From positions 248,001-312,000 of the forward strand of contig NZ_SRPF01000002.1 in assembly GCF_004785685.1 (NCBI RefSeq): 64,000 bases of DNA, given 5' to 3'. Below the pieces are notes generated by a model. The model searched no databases, was not told the origin of the DNA, and was given only the letters and a program-made list of their open reading frames with translations. Of the stretch, positions 17,020 through 25,077 are shown one piece after another. Numbering within the stretch: the stretch's first letter is position 1; the number at the start of each line of letters is the position of its first letter. The stretch comes from Marinobacter confluentis. GTDB taxonomy: Bacteria; Pseudomonadota; Gammaproteobacteria; Pseudomonadales; Oleiphilaceae. The position numbers were made by a program, and so were the translations under genes.

Positions 17020-17750
17020 ACCTGTTCACCATTGGAGTGACCTGCTTCGGCAACGACGCTTTCCAACGCACCCGCCATCGCCTCACGCGTCTCTTATTTA
17101 ATCGGCTCTAGCTGCGGGTCATCGCCGCTCTTCTAGTTTAGTTGGTGATGAACGATCGATTGACGTGCTGCATCCACTGCATTCTGCGCGTTTTCGTTCA
17201 CTACTATTGCGTACCGGCCAGACTTCATCATTCTAGCGTACGGTTGAGTGAGGCTAAACTGGCCTTTCTCCTCTTGCACCAAAGTCTTGAGCTCATCCTT
17301 CGAAGCGGCAAGCATAGAAGGATCCCGACCGATTCGAAATTGGTGCCATCAATGGCTGCCAACTGGCCACGACTTAGTATCGCCTTAATGCAGAGGACAA
17401 TGAACTGACGACACACCTTATTGATCGCATTACCATTTTCCTGATTAAGGGAGTCAGCAATGGTCTCGAAGGCTTGGACTACCCACCTCATTTATCAAAG
17501 CACTCCCCAAATAAGATGACATTCCTTTTGAAGTCTTCTGGCGCTTCCGGGTCTGATTGAGGCGTGCAAAAATGTATAGCTTGAGCAAGTCGCCTAACTG
17601 ACAGGAACGGCTAACCGTGTGGGCAGTCGCCTTACTGAAGCCAATTTCGGACAGATTTAACGAAGCTTTAAAGGTATCAGCGATGCTACCCGGTTGACTT
17701 TAAAGTGAGGAATTTTCAACTATCGACACGAACAGCAGCGTCTGACCGAT
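17020..17750 (-). pseudogene. Decayed IS1182-family transposase
   Basis: Conceptual translation of the minus strand across several frames and stop codons gives recognisable IS1182 transposase pieces in the correct order. They are NLSEIGFSKATAHTVSR with GDLLKLYIFARLNQ (about 17700-17560), ETIADSLNQENGNAINKVCR with FIVLC, GQLAAIDGTNFESV, QFSLTQPYARMM with NAQNAVDAARQSIVHHQL, and finally EAMAGALESVVAEAGHSNGEQ (to about 17020). Frameshifts and in-frame stops show it is long dead. I could not identify terminal inverted repeats. It lies between two tandem pilin genes, so it may have taken part in the duplication or simply landed there. Confidence 0.75.
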
Positions 17751-17773
17751 TAAGATGCCCTCCAGCCTTATCA

Positions 17774-17801
17774 TAAAAAAACCGCGAGCTATGTCGCGGT
17801 T
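17774..17801 (-). terminator. Rho-independent terminator of the first pilin gene
   Basis: On the minus strand AACCGCGA pairs with TCGCGGTT around a 6-nt loop and is followed by a run of T residues. It lies about 70 bp after the pilA stop and would make pilA a monocistronic unit. Confidence 0.85.
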
Positions 17802-17868
17802 ACAGTACCGATGTTGGAGGCTGATCTCACAACCTCCAATTGACAGATACTTTCTTACTCAAACTACC

Positions 17869-18324
17869 TTAACGGCAATTTGTTGGCAGATACTTGGCTT
17901 CAAGATCTGTTCCTGCACGACAGGCCCACTGAATACTACCTGCAGACGTCACTGCTGACACTTCCAGGATGGCACCGTCAATCTGGGCGTTAACGCTCTC
18001 GCCATAAGTGACTTGAATGATGCCGCCGCTGCCACTGCCGGTCTCAACTTGGGACACATAAGAACCAACGATATTAGCCGGATCCTGCAGACCCAGAGAC
18101 TCGTTGGCAGCGCCAGCGCCAGTGCCTGACGGGAACCGACCGGTCTGGTTGTAGAATTCAGCCATAGCCGTCTTGGCACCAGAAGCCAGGCTCAAACCTT
18201 CAGAAACCTGCGCACGGATGGTGTAGTCCTGGTAAGCAGGAATAGCAACCGCCGCTAGGATGCCAATGATCGCAACAACGATCATCAGTTCGATAAGCGT
18301 AAAACCCTGTTGAACTCTTTTCAT
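17869..18324 (-). CDS. pilA: Type IV major pilin
   Basis: This 151-residue type IVa pilin is the likely main fibre subunit. The short leader MKRVQQG is followed by [27 protein letters not shown], with phenylalanine +1 and glutamate +5 as required for PilD cleavage, methylation and assembly. The C-terminal disulfide loop lies between the cysteines of [16 protein letters not shown]. The ATG at 18324 is preceded by GGAG; an upstream extension of five residues is not needed. It has a strong sigma-54 promoter and its own terminator, and it is divergent from pilB. The second pilin downstream is a close paralogue. Confidence 0.95.
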   Translation of the reverse strand: MKRVQQGFTLIELMIVVAIIGILAAVAIPAYQDYTIRAQVSEGLSLASGAKTAMAEFYNQTGRFPSGTGAGAANESLGLQDPANIVGSYVSQVETGSGSGGIIQVTYGESVNAQIDGAILEVSAVTSAGSIQWACRAGTDLEAKYLPTNCR

Positions 18325-18384
18325 CGTGAATCTCCACATTCTTGTAAGTCATACTCCGGAAAGGGAGTAGCCTGCACAGACTGA

Positions 18385-18400
18385 AGCATGTCTTGTGCCA
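18385..18400 (-). promoter_or_regulatory. Sigma-54 (RpoN) promoter of pilA
   Basis: The minus strand reads TGGCACAAGACATGCT, which matches the -24/-12 consensus TGGCAC-N5-TTGCW at all positions except one T of the -12 box, with exact GG-to-GC spacing. The predicted transcript start is near 18374, giving a leader of about 50 nt. RpoN is encoded at 54402 in this window. Confidence 0.85.
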
Positions 18401-18489
18401 ACTACACCTGCAATCCTGCATGCATCATATAATCAACCAGATAGCCATTGATACGTCATAATAGGCTACTCGTCACTATCCCGTGAAGG

Positions 18490-18524
18490 TGTCATTGAAT
18501 GTCATTGGGTGACATTTTTCGTCA
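18490..18524. promoter_or_regulatory. Cluster of TGTC half-sites upstream of pilA (possible PilR enhancer)
   Basis: TGTC motifs occur at 18490-18493 and 18500-18503 on the plus strand and as the complement at 18511-18514, so the steps are about one helical turn. A GGTGAC/GTCACC pair overlaps them. They lie about 115-150 bp upstream of the predicted pilA transcript start. PilR of Pseudomonas aeruginosa binds clustered TGTC-containing sites in a comparable position. The same bases can also fold as a hairpin followed by T residues, so a terminator-like role is an alternative. Confidence 0.45.
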
Positions 18525-18659
18525 CCTGCTTTTTTGCGACAGATCAGGTCAGCGGGCAACTTTTAGCTCGCTCGCTTTCCAAAAGCAGGCCTTCCATCTA
18601 AACTCTGGTAAGTTTTCAAATCACGATTTCAGCAACTTAGGCGGCATTGTTAATCACCT

Positions 18660-20378
18660 ATGGCTACTGACAAAAGCAACGTAACGCTGACCGGACTTGC
18701 CCGTCGATTTGTGGATGACGGGCTGCTGGACGAGTCCACCGCAAAGGATGCCTTTATACAGGCCTCCCAGAACAGGATTCCGCTGATCACCTATCTGGTA
18801 CAGAACAAGCTTGCCAGCAGCAGCGGACTGGCGTTTTCGGCAGCGATGGAATTCGGCGTTTCGGTTCTGGACCTCGGCGCCTTCATGCCGGAGATGATGC
18901 CGGAGAAGGTCGTTGACGAGAAACTGATTCGCAAGCACAACGCCCTACCCCTGTATAAGCGGGGCAACCGGCTGTTCATTGCGGTTTCTGACCCGACCAA
19001 TATTCAGGCCCTGGACGAGATCAAGTTCAACACCGGTCTTAGCACCGATGCCGTGCTGGTCGACGATGCCAAATTGCGTGAAGCCATCGACAAGTATCTT
19101 GAGTCTCAGGATACGACGATGGGTGACCTGGACGATTCGGACCTCGAAGGCATTGAAACCGAAGGCGGCGACCAGGAAGACGACGGTGCGGTTGTCGCTG
19201 CCAGCGATGTCGACGATGCGCCAATCGTAAAGTTTGTGAATAAAATGCTGCTGGATGCCATTCGCGGCGGCGCCTCGGACGTTCACTTCGAGCCCTATGA
19301 GAAAACTTATCGGGTGCGCTATCGCACGGATGGCATTCTGAAAGAAATGTCCCGGCCTTCGATCAAACTGGCGCCGAAGATTTCCGCCCGGATAAAGATC
19401 ATGTCCCAGCTCGATATTTCCGAGCGGCGGGTGCCCCAGGATGGCCGGATCAAGATGAAGCTGTCCAAAACCAAGGCTATCGATTTTCGGGTGAACACGC
19501 TTCCAACGCTCTGGGGCGAGAAGATCGTTCTGCGGATTCTGGACCCGAGCCAGGCGAAGATGGGCATTGATGCCCTGGGTTATGAAGACGATCAAAAACA
19601 GCTGTATATGGATGCACTGGTTCAGCCTCAGGGCATGATTCTGGTGACCGGCCCAACGGGTTCGGGTAAAACCGTATCTCTTTACACCGGCCTGAACATT
19701 CTGAACACCCCTGAGGTAAACATTTCCACGGCAGAAGACCCAGCGGAAATCAACCTTGAGGGCGTAAACCAGGTCAACGTAAATAACAAGGTGGGCCTGG
19801 GCTTTGCGGAAGCACTCCGTGCGTTTCTGCGGCAGGACCCGGACGTCATCATGGTCGGTGAGATCCGGGATCTGGAGACCGCCAATATTGCGATCAAGGC
19901 GGCACAGACCGGTCACCTGGTTTTGTCTACCCTGCACACCAACAGCGCGGCAGAAACCCTGACGCGGATGATGAACATGGGCGTTCCCGCCTTTAACATC
20001 GCAACGTCTGTCAGTCTGATCATTGCCCAACGTCTTGGCCGCCGGCTCTGCAGTGCCTGTAAAGAGGCGGCAGATGTCCCCCAGGACGTACTTTTGAAGG
20101 AAGGGTTCACACAGGAACAAATTGATACAGGCTTCACGTTGTACCGTCCAAAAGGCTGTGATAAATGCAATGGAGGATATAAAGGCCGCGTCGGTATTTA
20201 TGAGGTGGTCAAGATTACGGAGAATCTGGCCAGCATGATTATGGAAGAGGCCAGTTCCATCAAAATTGCAAAGCAGGCTGAGGCCGAAGGCTTCCGAAAC
20301 CTGAGAAAATCCGCCCTTCGCAAAGTCATCGAGGGTGTGACCAGTCTTGAGGAAGCCAACCGCGTGACGAAGGATTAA
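18660..20378 (+). CDS. pilB: Type IV pilus assembly ATPase
   Basis: This cytoplasmic hexameric motor drives pilus extension. The 572-residue protein has an N-terminal MshEN/GspE-like domain (about 1-150), an acidic linker with many D/E residues (155-187), then the secretion ATPase core. Walker A is GPTGSGKT (331-338). The Asp box/Walker B region contains DPDVIMVGEIRD, and a His box contains LSTLHTNSA. Four cysteines in CSACKEAADV and CDKCNGG form the usual zinc site before the C-terminus. It is divergent from pilA and lies 5 bp before pilC, the usual pilB-pilC-pilD order. Confidence 0.97.
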   Translation: MATDKSNVTLTGLARRFVDDGLLDESTAKDAFIQASQNRIPLITYLVQNKLASSSGLAFSAAMEFGVSVLDLGAFMPEMMPEKVVDEKLIRKHNALPLYKRGNRLFIAVSDPTNIQALDEIKFNTGLSTDAVLVDDAKLREAIDKYLESQDTTMGDLDDSDLEGIETEGGDQEDDGAVVAASDVDDAPIVKFVNKMLLDAIRGGASDVHFEPYEKTYRVRYRTDGILKEMSRPSIKLAPKISARIKIMSQLDISERRVPQDGRIKMKLSKTKAIDFRVNTLPTLWGEKIVLRILDPSQAKMGIDALGYEDDQKQLYMDALVQPQGMILVTGPTGSGKTVSLYTGLNILNTPEVNISTAEDPAEINLEGVNQVNVNNKVGLGFAEALRAFLRQDPDVIMVGEIRDLETANIAIKAAQTGHLVLSTLHTNSAAETLTRMMNMGVPAFNIATSVSLIIAQRLGRRLCSACKEAADVPQDVLLKEGFTQEQIDTGFTLYRPKGCDKCNGGYKGRVGIYEVVKITENLASMIMEEASSIKIAKQAEAEGFRNLRKSALRKVIEGVTSLEEANRVTKD

Positions 20379-20383
20379 GCAGC

Positions 20384-21601
20384 ATGGTGCAGAAAGTAGA
20401 AAAACTTCAGGCGTTTGTCTGGGAAGGTAAAGACCGCAAAGGCAACAAGTCCAAGGGTGAGGTGTCTGGCACTAACCTGGCACTGGTCAAGGCTCAGCTT
20501 CGTAAGCAGGGCATTATCCCGGACAAGGTCAAGAAAAAGCCTAAGCCGCTGTTTGGCGGCAGCAAGAAGGTCACCCCTTTTGACATTGCCATGTTCACCC
20601 GGCAAATGGCGACGATGATGAGGGCCGGTGTGCCGCTGGTTCAGAGTTTCGACATTGTGACGGACGGCCTTGAGAACCAGGGCCTTCGTGAGCTCATTTC
20701 TGCCGTCAGGAACGATGTTGCATCAGGTACCAGCTTTGCCAATTCGCTAAGGCGCCATCCGAAGCATTTTGACGACCTCTACTGCAACCTGGTCGATTCA
20801 GGCGAGAAAGCCGGTGCGCTGGAAACCATGCTGGCCAGGATTGCGACTTATCTCGAGAAAACCGAGATTCTCAAGAAAAAAGTAAAAAAGGCAATGACCT
20901 ACCCTATCGCAGTTATCGTGGTGGCCATTGTGGTAACCGCTATTCTGCTGGTTAAAGTTGTGCCCCAGTTCGAAAGCCTTTTCCAGGGGTTCGGCGCTGA
21001 CCTTCCGGTTTTTACCCAGTTCATTATCGGGATATCGGAATGGATGCAGAAGTGGTGGTTCGTGGTATTGCTCGGGATCGTCGGGTCCATTTTCCTGTTC
21101 AAGGAAGCCAAACGCCGGTCCCAGAAATTTTCTGATGTGGTCGACCGGTATGTTCTAAAACTTCCGATTGTCGGCGAGATACTGGACAAGTCGGCTGTCG
21201 CCAAGTTCGGCCGGGTACTGTCCACAACCTTTGCTTCCGGTGTTCCCCTGGTTGATGCCCTGGAATCGGTGGCTGGTGCCACGGGTAACGCTGTTTACCG
21301 GGATGCGGTTCTTAAAATCCGTGACGATGTATCCAGCGGTACCCAGCTCCAGGCGTCCATGAAAACAACAGGCGTGTTTCCGGTAATGGCAGTCCAGCTC
21401 ACGTCCATCGGCGAAGAATCCGGTAACCTGGACGAAATGCTGGAGAAGGTCGCTGATCACTACGAATCCGTGGTGGACGACATGGTCGACAACCTCACCG
21501 CCCTGATGGAACCCATGATTATGGCCGTTCTGGGTGTACTCGTAGGTGGCCTCATCATCGGCATGTACCTGCCAATCTTCCAGATGGGTCAGGTCGTCTG
21601 A
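20384..21601 (+). CDS. pilC: Type IV pilus inner-membrane platform protein
   Basis: PilC is the polytopic platform on which PilB and PilT act. The 405-residue protein has two repeated cytoplasmic GspF/T2SSF domains, each starting with a motif like FTRQMATMMRAGVPLVQSFD (69-90) and GRVLSTTFASGVPLVDALES further on. Membrane helices lie near 171-193, 225-241 and 375-400. The ATG lies 5 bp after pilB, and the 3' end is followed within a few bases by the PilD start. Length and features are standard for the family. Confidence 0.96.
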   Translation: MVQKVEKLQAFVWEGKDRKGNKSKGEVSGTNLALVKAQLRKQGIIPDKVKKKPKPLFGGSKKVTPFDIAMFTRQMATMMRAGVPLVQSFDIVTDGLENQGLRELISAVRNDVASGTSFANSLRRHPKHFDDLYCNLVDSGEKAGALETMLARIATYLEKTEILKKKVKKAMTYPIAVIVVAIVVTAILLVKVVPQFESLFQGFGADLPVFTQFIIGISEWMQKWWFVVLLGIVGSIFLFKEAKRRSQKFSDVVDRYVLKLPIVGEILDKSAVAKFGRVLSTTFASGVPLVDALESVAGATGNAVYRDAVLKIRDDVSSGTQLQASMKTTGVFPVMAVQLTSIGEESGNLDEMLEKVADHYESVVDDMVDNLTALMEPMIMAVLGVLVGGLIIGMYLPIFQMGQVV

Positions 21602-21605
21602 CGGG

Positions 21606-22481
21606 ATGCCAATGTTCGACACGCTGTTCGCAACGCCGTGGCTACTGTTCACGGTGGTTGCTTTTGTCTCTCTCTGCATAGGCAGCTTCCTGAATGTCGT
21701 CATCCTGCGCCTGCCCAGGATGATGGAGCAGGACTGGCGCTGCCAGTGTGAGGAATTCCTGGAACTGCCGGAGGGCCAGAAGAAGCCGGAGGAGCCAGTC
21801 ACCCTGTCCTCCCCTGCGTCAACCTGCCCTTCCTGCGGCCATCGAATAAAGCCCTGGGAAAACATTCCGGTCATCAGCTATCTGCTGCTGAAGGGTAAGT
21901 GCTCGTCCTGCAAAACCGGCATTTCGCCCCGTTATCCTATTATTGAGGCAGTCACAGCCCTGTTCTCGCTGATCACAGTGATGATCATCGGACCGAGCTA
22001 CGCCGCCCTCTGGGCACTGCTGCTGGTATGGGCACTGGTGGCGCTGACGGTGATTGATTTCGACACCCAGTTGCTGCCAGACAGCATGACCCTGCCACTG
22101 ATGTGGCTGGGTCTGGTGCTCAATTACTTCAATACGTTCACCGATTTCAGTAGTGCTTTCTGGGGGGCGGTTGCCGGCTACCTGTCGCTCTGGTCCGTTT
22201 ACTGGCTGTTCAAACTGGTCACGGGCAAGGAGGGCATGGGCCATGGGGATTTCAAACTGCTGGCTGCTCTTGGTGCCTGGCTGGGCTGGCAGCTTCTGCC
22301 TGCGGTGATTCTGCTCTCCTCCGTGGTGGGTGCCATTGTCGGCATCAGCCTGATTGTCTTCCGGGGTCAGGGCCGTGAAGTACCGATTCCCTTTGGCCCC
22401 TACCTGGCGGCTGCGGGCCTGCTGAGCCTCTGGTTTGGCGCGGAGATTCAGGCCGCCTGGTATGCCTACCTGGGGCTCTGA
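21606..22481 (+). CDS. pilD: Prepilin peptidase and N-methyltransferase
   Basis: PilD cleaves the leaders of type IV pilins and related pseudopilins and methylates the new N-terminal phenylalanine. The 291-residue inner-membrane protein has the two-CxxC zinc motif (CPSCGHR and CSSCKTG) in its first cytoplasmic loop. Catalytic aspartates lie in VIDFDTQLLPD and GMGHGDFKLLAALG. Eight or so hydrophobic helices are visible. I start at the ATG at 21606, a few bases after the pilC stop, rather than inside pilC. Its stop overlaps the coaE start by one base (TGATG). Confidence 0.96.
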   Translation: MPMFDTLFATPWLLFTVVAFVSLCIGSFLNVVILRLPRMMEQDWRCQCEEFLELPEGQKKPEEPVTLSSPASTCPSCGHRIKPWENIPVISYLLLKGKCSSCKTGISPRYPIIEAVTALFSLITVMIIGPSYAALWALLLVWALVALTVIDFDTQLLPDSMTLPLMWLGLVLNYFNTFTDFSSAFWGAVAGYLSLWSVYWLFKLVTGKEGMGHGDFKLLAALGAWLGWQLLPAVILLSSVVGAIVGISLIVFRGQGREVPIPFGPYLAAAGLLSLWFGAEIQAAWYAYLGL

Positions 22482-23101
22482 TGGAAGGCCCTATTCACGT
22501 TGTTGGTCTAACCGGCGGCATAGGTTCTGGTAAATCCACAATTGCGCGCTTGTTTGCGGAACACGGCGTACACTGGGTGGATGCCGATGACGTAGCCCGT
22601 GAAGTTGTGGAGCCAGGCACACCAGCGCTGGACGCCATTGCCGCACATTTTGGCGACCATATTCTTCAGCCAGACGGAGCCCTGGACCGGGGCGCGTTAC
22701 GCGCCCTGATTTTTCAGGATGAGAACCAACGAAAGTGGCTGGAGCAATTGCTGCACCCGCTGATTCGCGAATCAATGATCCGGCAGCTTCACCCGAAAAA
22801 CTACCCATTGCCCTATACCCTTCTGGTATCGCCACTGCTTCTGGAGACTGATCAGCACGAACTGGTTGAGCGGGTGCTGGTTATCGATGTTCCCGTTGAG
22901 GTACAGATCGAACGAACCCGGGCCAGAGACGGCAATTCCCGGGAGCAAATTCAGCGTATTATTGATGCTCAGCTGTCACGGGCTGACCGGCGAAGCAAGG
23001 CAGACCATCTGATCGACAACGCCTCGGGCATTGAGCAGGCAAAGGCGCAGGTCGCTGCCATTCACGCTCAATTAACAACGGAATTTCAACGGACAGCCTG
23101 A
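22481..23101 (+). CDS. coaE: Dephospho-CoA kinase
   Basis: CoaE phosphorylates dephospho-CoA in the last step of coenzyme A synthesis. The 206-residue protein has a P-loop GGIGSGKST near residues 12-20, a DADDVAR segment (36-42), the LID-like region with HPLIRE and a late arginine-rich RTRARDGNSREQIQRII. The start overlaps the pilD stop by one base. The pilD-coaE pairing, often with yacG, is common in gammaproteobacteria; here yacG lies about 4.4 kb downstream instead of next door. Confidence 0.96.
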   Translation: MEGPIHVVGLTGGIGSGKSTIARLFAEHGVHWVDADDVAREVVEPGTPALDAIAAHFGDHILQPDGALDRGALRALIFQDENQRKWLEQLLHPLIRESMIRQLHPKNYPLPYTLLVSPLLLETDQHELVERVLVIDVPVEVQIERTRARDGNSREQIQRIIDAQLSRADRRSKADHLIDNASGIEQAKAQVAAIHAQLTTEFQRTA

Positions 23102-24202
23102 TTGACCCTATCTGACCTTCTGCGATGTGTCTGTGACTGGCCGAAGCTCATCGCCGCACTTGCGATGGCAATCGCGACCGTCACCCACGGCGCCCAGACC
23201 CCGCCGGTCACTATCGACAGGGAAAACCCCGAGCTTCTGCCCGAAGACCTGCCCGCTTCTTTTTACAACTTTGCACCGGATGAGTACTGGCGTGAACCCA
23301 GGGATTCCTATTGGCTCAGTTTCTCAAACTGGGTCATCCAGCAGGAGAGGACCCAGGGCCAGCGCATCCAGTCCCTCGGCGAATGGGCCGACCGCACGCT
23401 ATCCGGAAGCCAGCAGGCGCTACCCGGCAATGAGAGTTATGTTCGCCTTGGCTTCGCCACCGAATCAGAATACGGCGACCCGGCACAGTTCGACCCCGAG
23501 GTGAAATTCCGCCTGGAACTTCCCACAGTCGAACATAAACTCCGGCTGGTCGTGGAGAGCGAAAGTGACGAACTGATTCCTCTGGAAGAGCGCCGGCGAA
23601 TCCGCCAGATTACCAACGAAGAACGAAGCGAAACCCAGGCCACCGGCGCCTTGCGGGTGCTGTCCAGTGTTGGTGACGCCATCAACCTGAGTAACGATGT
23701 CGGCGTACGGCTGCGGATTCCCGCTGACGCCTTCTGGCGGGCGACGGCCGAGAAGCGCTGGGATGAAACCGGGTCCCCGTGGAACTTTGCGGTCAAGCAG
23801 CGCCTTTATTACTTCCATCAGGATGGCTGGGGCGCCCGAAGCTCCTTCGGCGCCGGACGGGACCTGGGCAACGGGTGGCAGGGTCTGCTGGCGTCTGAAC
23901 TGGAATGGCTTCACGACGATCGGAAATTCGTGTTTTCCCAGGTGCTCAGCAGCTATAAACGGCTGAACAACCGCGCCACCATCAACCCCCGGCTGGGCCT
24001 GATCGGAGAAAGCCAGCCAAACTGGCGCCACACCAGCCTGTTTGCCGACCTGACCTGGCGTTATCGAATTCACAATGACTGGCTGTTCGGTGAGATTATT
24101 CCGGCGGTGGAGTTCCCCAGATCTGAGAGTTTCAAAGACCGTGGCTCACTGATACTCAGGATCGAACTCTATTTTTCTGGCAGTATTGATCGCGTCTGGT
24201 AG
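23102..24202 (+). CDS. Hypothetical exported protein, possible outer-membrane barrel
   Basis: I do not recognise this 366-residue protein. The reading frame begins with TTG at 23102, overlapping nothing but directly abutting the coaE stop. A hydrophobic stretch LIAALAMAIATVTHGAQ at residues 17-33 looks like a signal peptide. The mature part is rich in alternating hydrophobic/polar strands and aromatic residues and ends in DRVW, and many outer-membrane barrels end in an aromatic residue. Segments such as SNDVGVRLRIPADAFWRATAEKRWD and LLASELEWLHDDRKFVFSQVLS look like barrel hairpins. It is probably cotranscribed with coaE. The barrel assignment is inference. Confidence 0.6.
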   Translation: MTLSDLLRCVCDWPKLIAALAMAIATVTHGAQTPPVTIDRENPELLPEDLPASFYNFAPDEYWREPRDSYWLSFSNWVIQQERTQGQRIQSLGEWADRTLSGSQQALPGNESYVRLGFATESEYGDPAQFDPEVKFRLELPTVEHKLRLVVESESDELIPLEERRRIRQITNEERSETQATGALRVLSSVGDAINLSNDVGVRLRIPADAFWRATAEKRWDETGSPWNFAVKQRLYYFHQDGWGARSSFGAGRDLGNGWQGLLASELEWLHDDRKFVFSQVLSSYKRLNNRATINPRLGLIGESQPNWRHTSLFADLTWRYRIHNDWLFGEIIPAVEFPRSESFKDRGSLILRIELYFSGSIDRVW

Positions 24203-24257
24203 GCTGCTTTGAACATTTTCCCGGCGACTGCCCCAACCACCAAACCGTACCCAGATT

Positions 24258-25004
24258 ATGAGCAGACACCCTGCCCGGCCCGCTGGCGAGGCTCTCACAT
24301 TAACCCCCATTGCCATTACCCGGTCCTGTTTCCGGGACAAGTTTGCTGTGCCCCGTCAGCCGGGCCTGACCCGACACGCCCACGCGCAACTGGTGATTGA
24401 GCCACCCTACAACCGCGAAGATGCGTTCAGGGGCCTGGAAACCGCCAGCCATCTATGGCTGATTTTCCAGTTTCATGAAGCCGTGCGGGCGGAGTGGCGC
24501 CCGGTAGTTCGGCCGCCGCGGCTGGGCGGAAATCGCAAGATGGGTGTGTTTGCAAGCCGGTCGCCGTTTCGCCCGAACAGCCTGGGGCTGTCCGTGGTGC
24601 GCAACCAGGGACTGGGCCGCGATGATCAGGACAACCTGGTCCTCAAAATCAGCGATCATGACCTGATCGAGGGTACGCCCATACTGGATATCAAACCCTA
24701 CCTGCCCTTCGCCGACTCAGTCCCTGAAGCGGGCCTGGGCTGGGCGGAATCGGCGCCCACAGACAGGTTGCCGGTGCAGTTCTTGCCAGAGGCCGAGCAG
24801 CAGCTTGCAGCACTACCTGCCAATCAATATCCGTGCTTCAGAGGCCTGATTGAAGACGTCGTCAGTTACGACCCCCGCCCATCCTTTCGCCGCGGCCGTG
24901 AGGAGGACCGGGTTTACGGCGCCCACCTGTACGATCTGAACGTTCGTTTCCGGTTTGTGCGGGAAAATTCTGTCGAACGTGTCCAAGTGCTGACGGTCTG
25001 TTAG
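24258..25004 (+). CDS. trmO: tRNA t6A37 N6-methyltransferase
   Basis: TrmO (TsaA/YaeB family) methylates N6-threonylcarbamoyladenosine at position 37 of certain tRNAs, using SAM bound in a small beta-barrel. The 248-residue protein shows the family segments FAVPRQPGLTRHAHAQL, LIFQFHEA and FASRSPFRPNSLGLSVV in the N-terminal domain. It also has DIKPYLPFADS, then a C-terminal domain with YDPRPSFRRG. The likely start is the ATG at 24258. There is a 55-bp gap from the preceding gene and 73 bp to the next, both on the same strand. Confidence 0.93.
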   Translation: MSRHPARPAGEALTLTPIAITRSCFRDKFAVPRQPGLTRHAHAQLVIEPPYNREDAFRGLETASHLWLIFQFHEAVRAEWRPVVRPPRLGGNRKMGVFASRSPFRPNSLGLSVVRNQGLGRDDQDNLVLKISDHDLIEGTPILDIKPYLPFADSVPEAGLGWAESAPTDRLPVQFLPEAEQQLAALPANQYPCFRGLIEDVVSYDPRPSFRRGREEDRVYGAHLYDLNVRFRFVRENSVERVQVLTVC

Positions 25005-25077
25005 ACTGCGGAATAGTTGCTTTGACGGTTGCTTTCCCGACTTTTGCGACGCTTCTGATGACACAGGGAATCGTGCC

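Noticed and set aside
17142..17408. An 88-residue plus-strand frame between the pilin genes
   Set aside because: It is opposite the IS1182 transposase remnant, whose minus-strand pieces match the family in order.
18945..20120. A 391-residue open frame on the minus strand
   Set aside because: It lies entirely opposite pilB, whose motifs are intact, and its translation shows no family resemblance; it is a codon-bias shadow.
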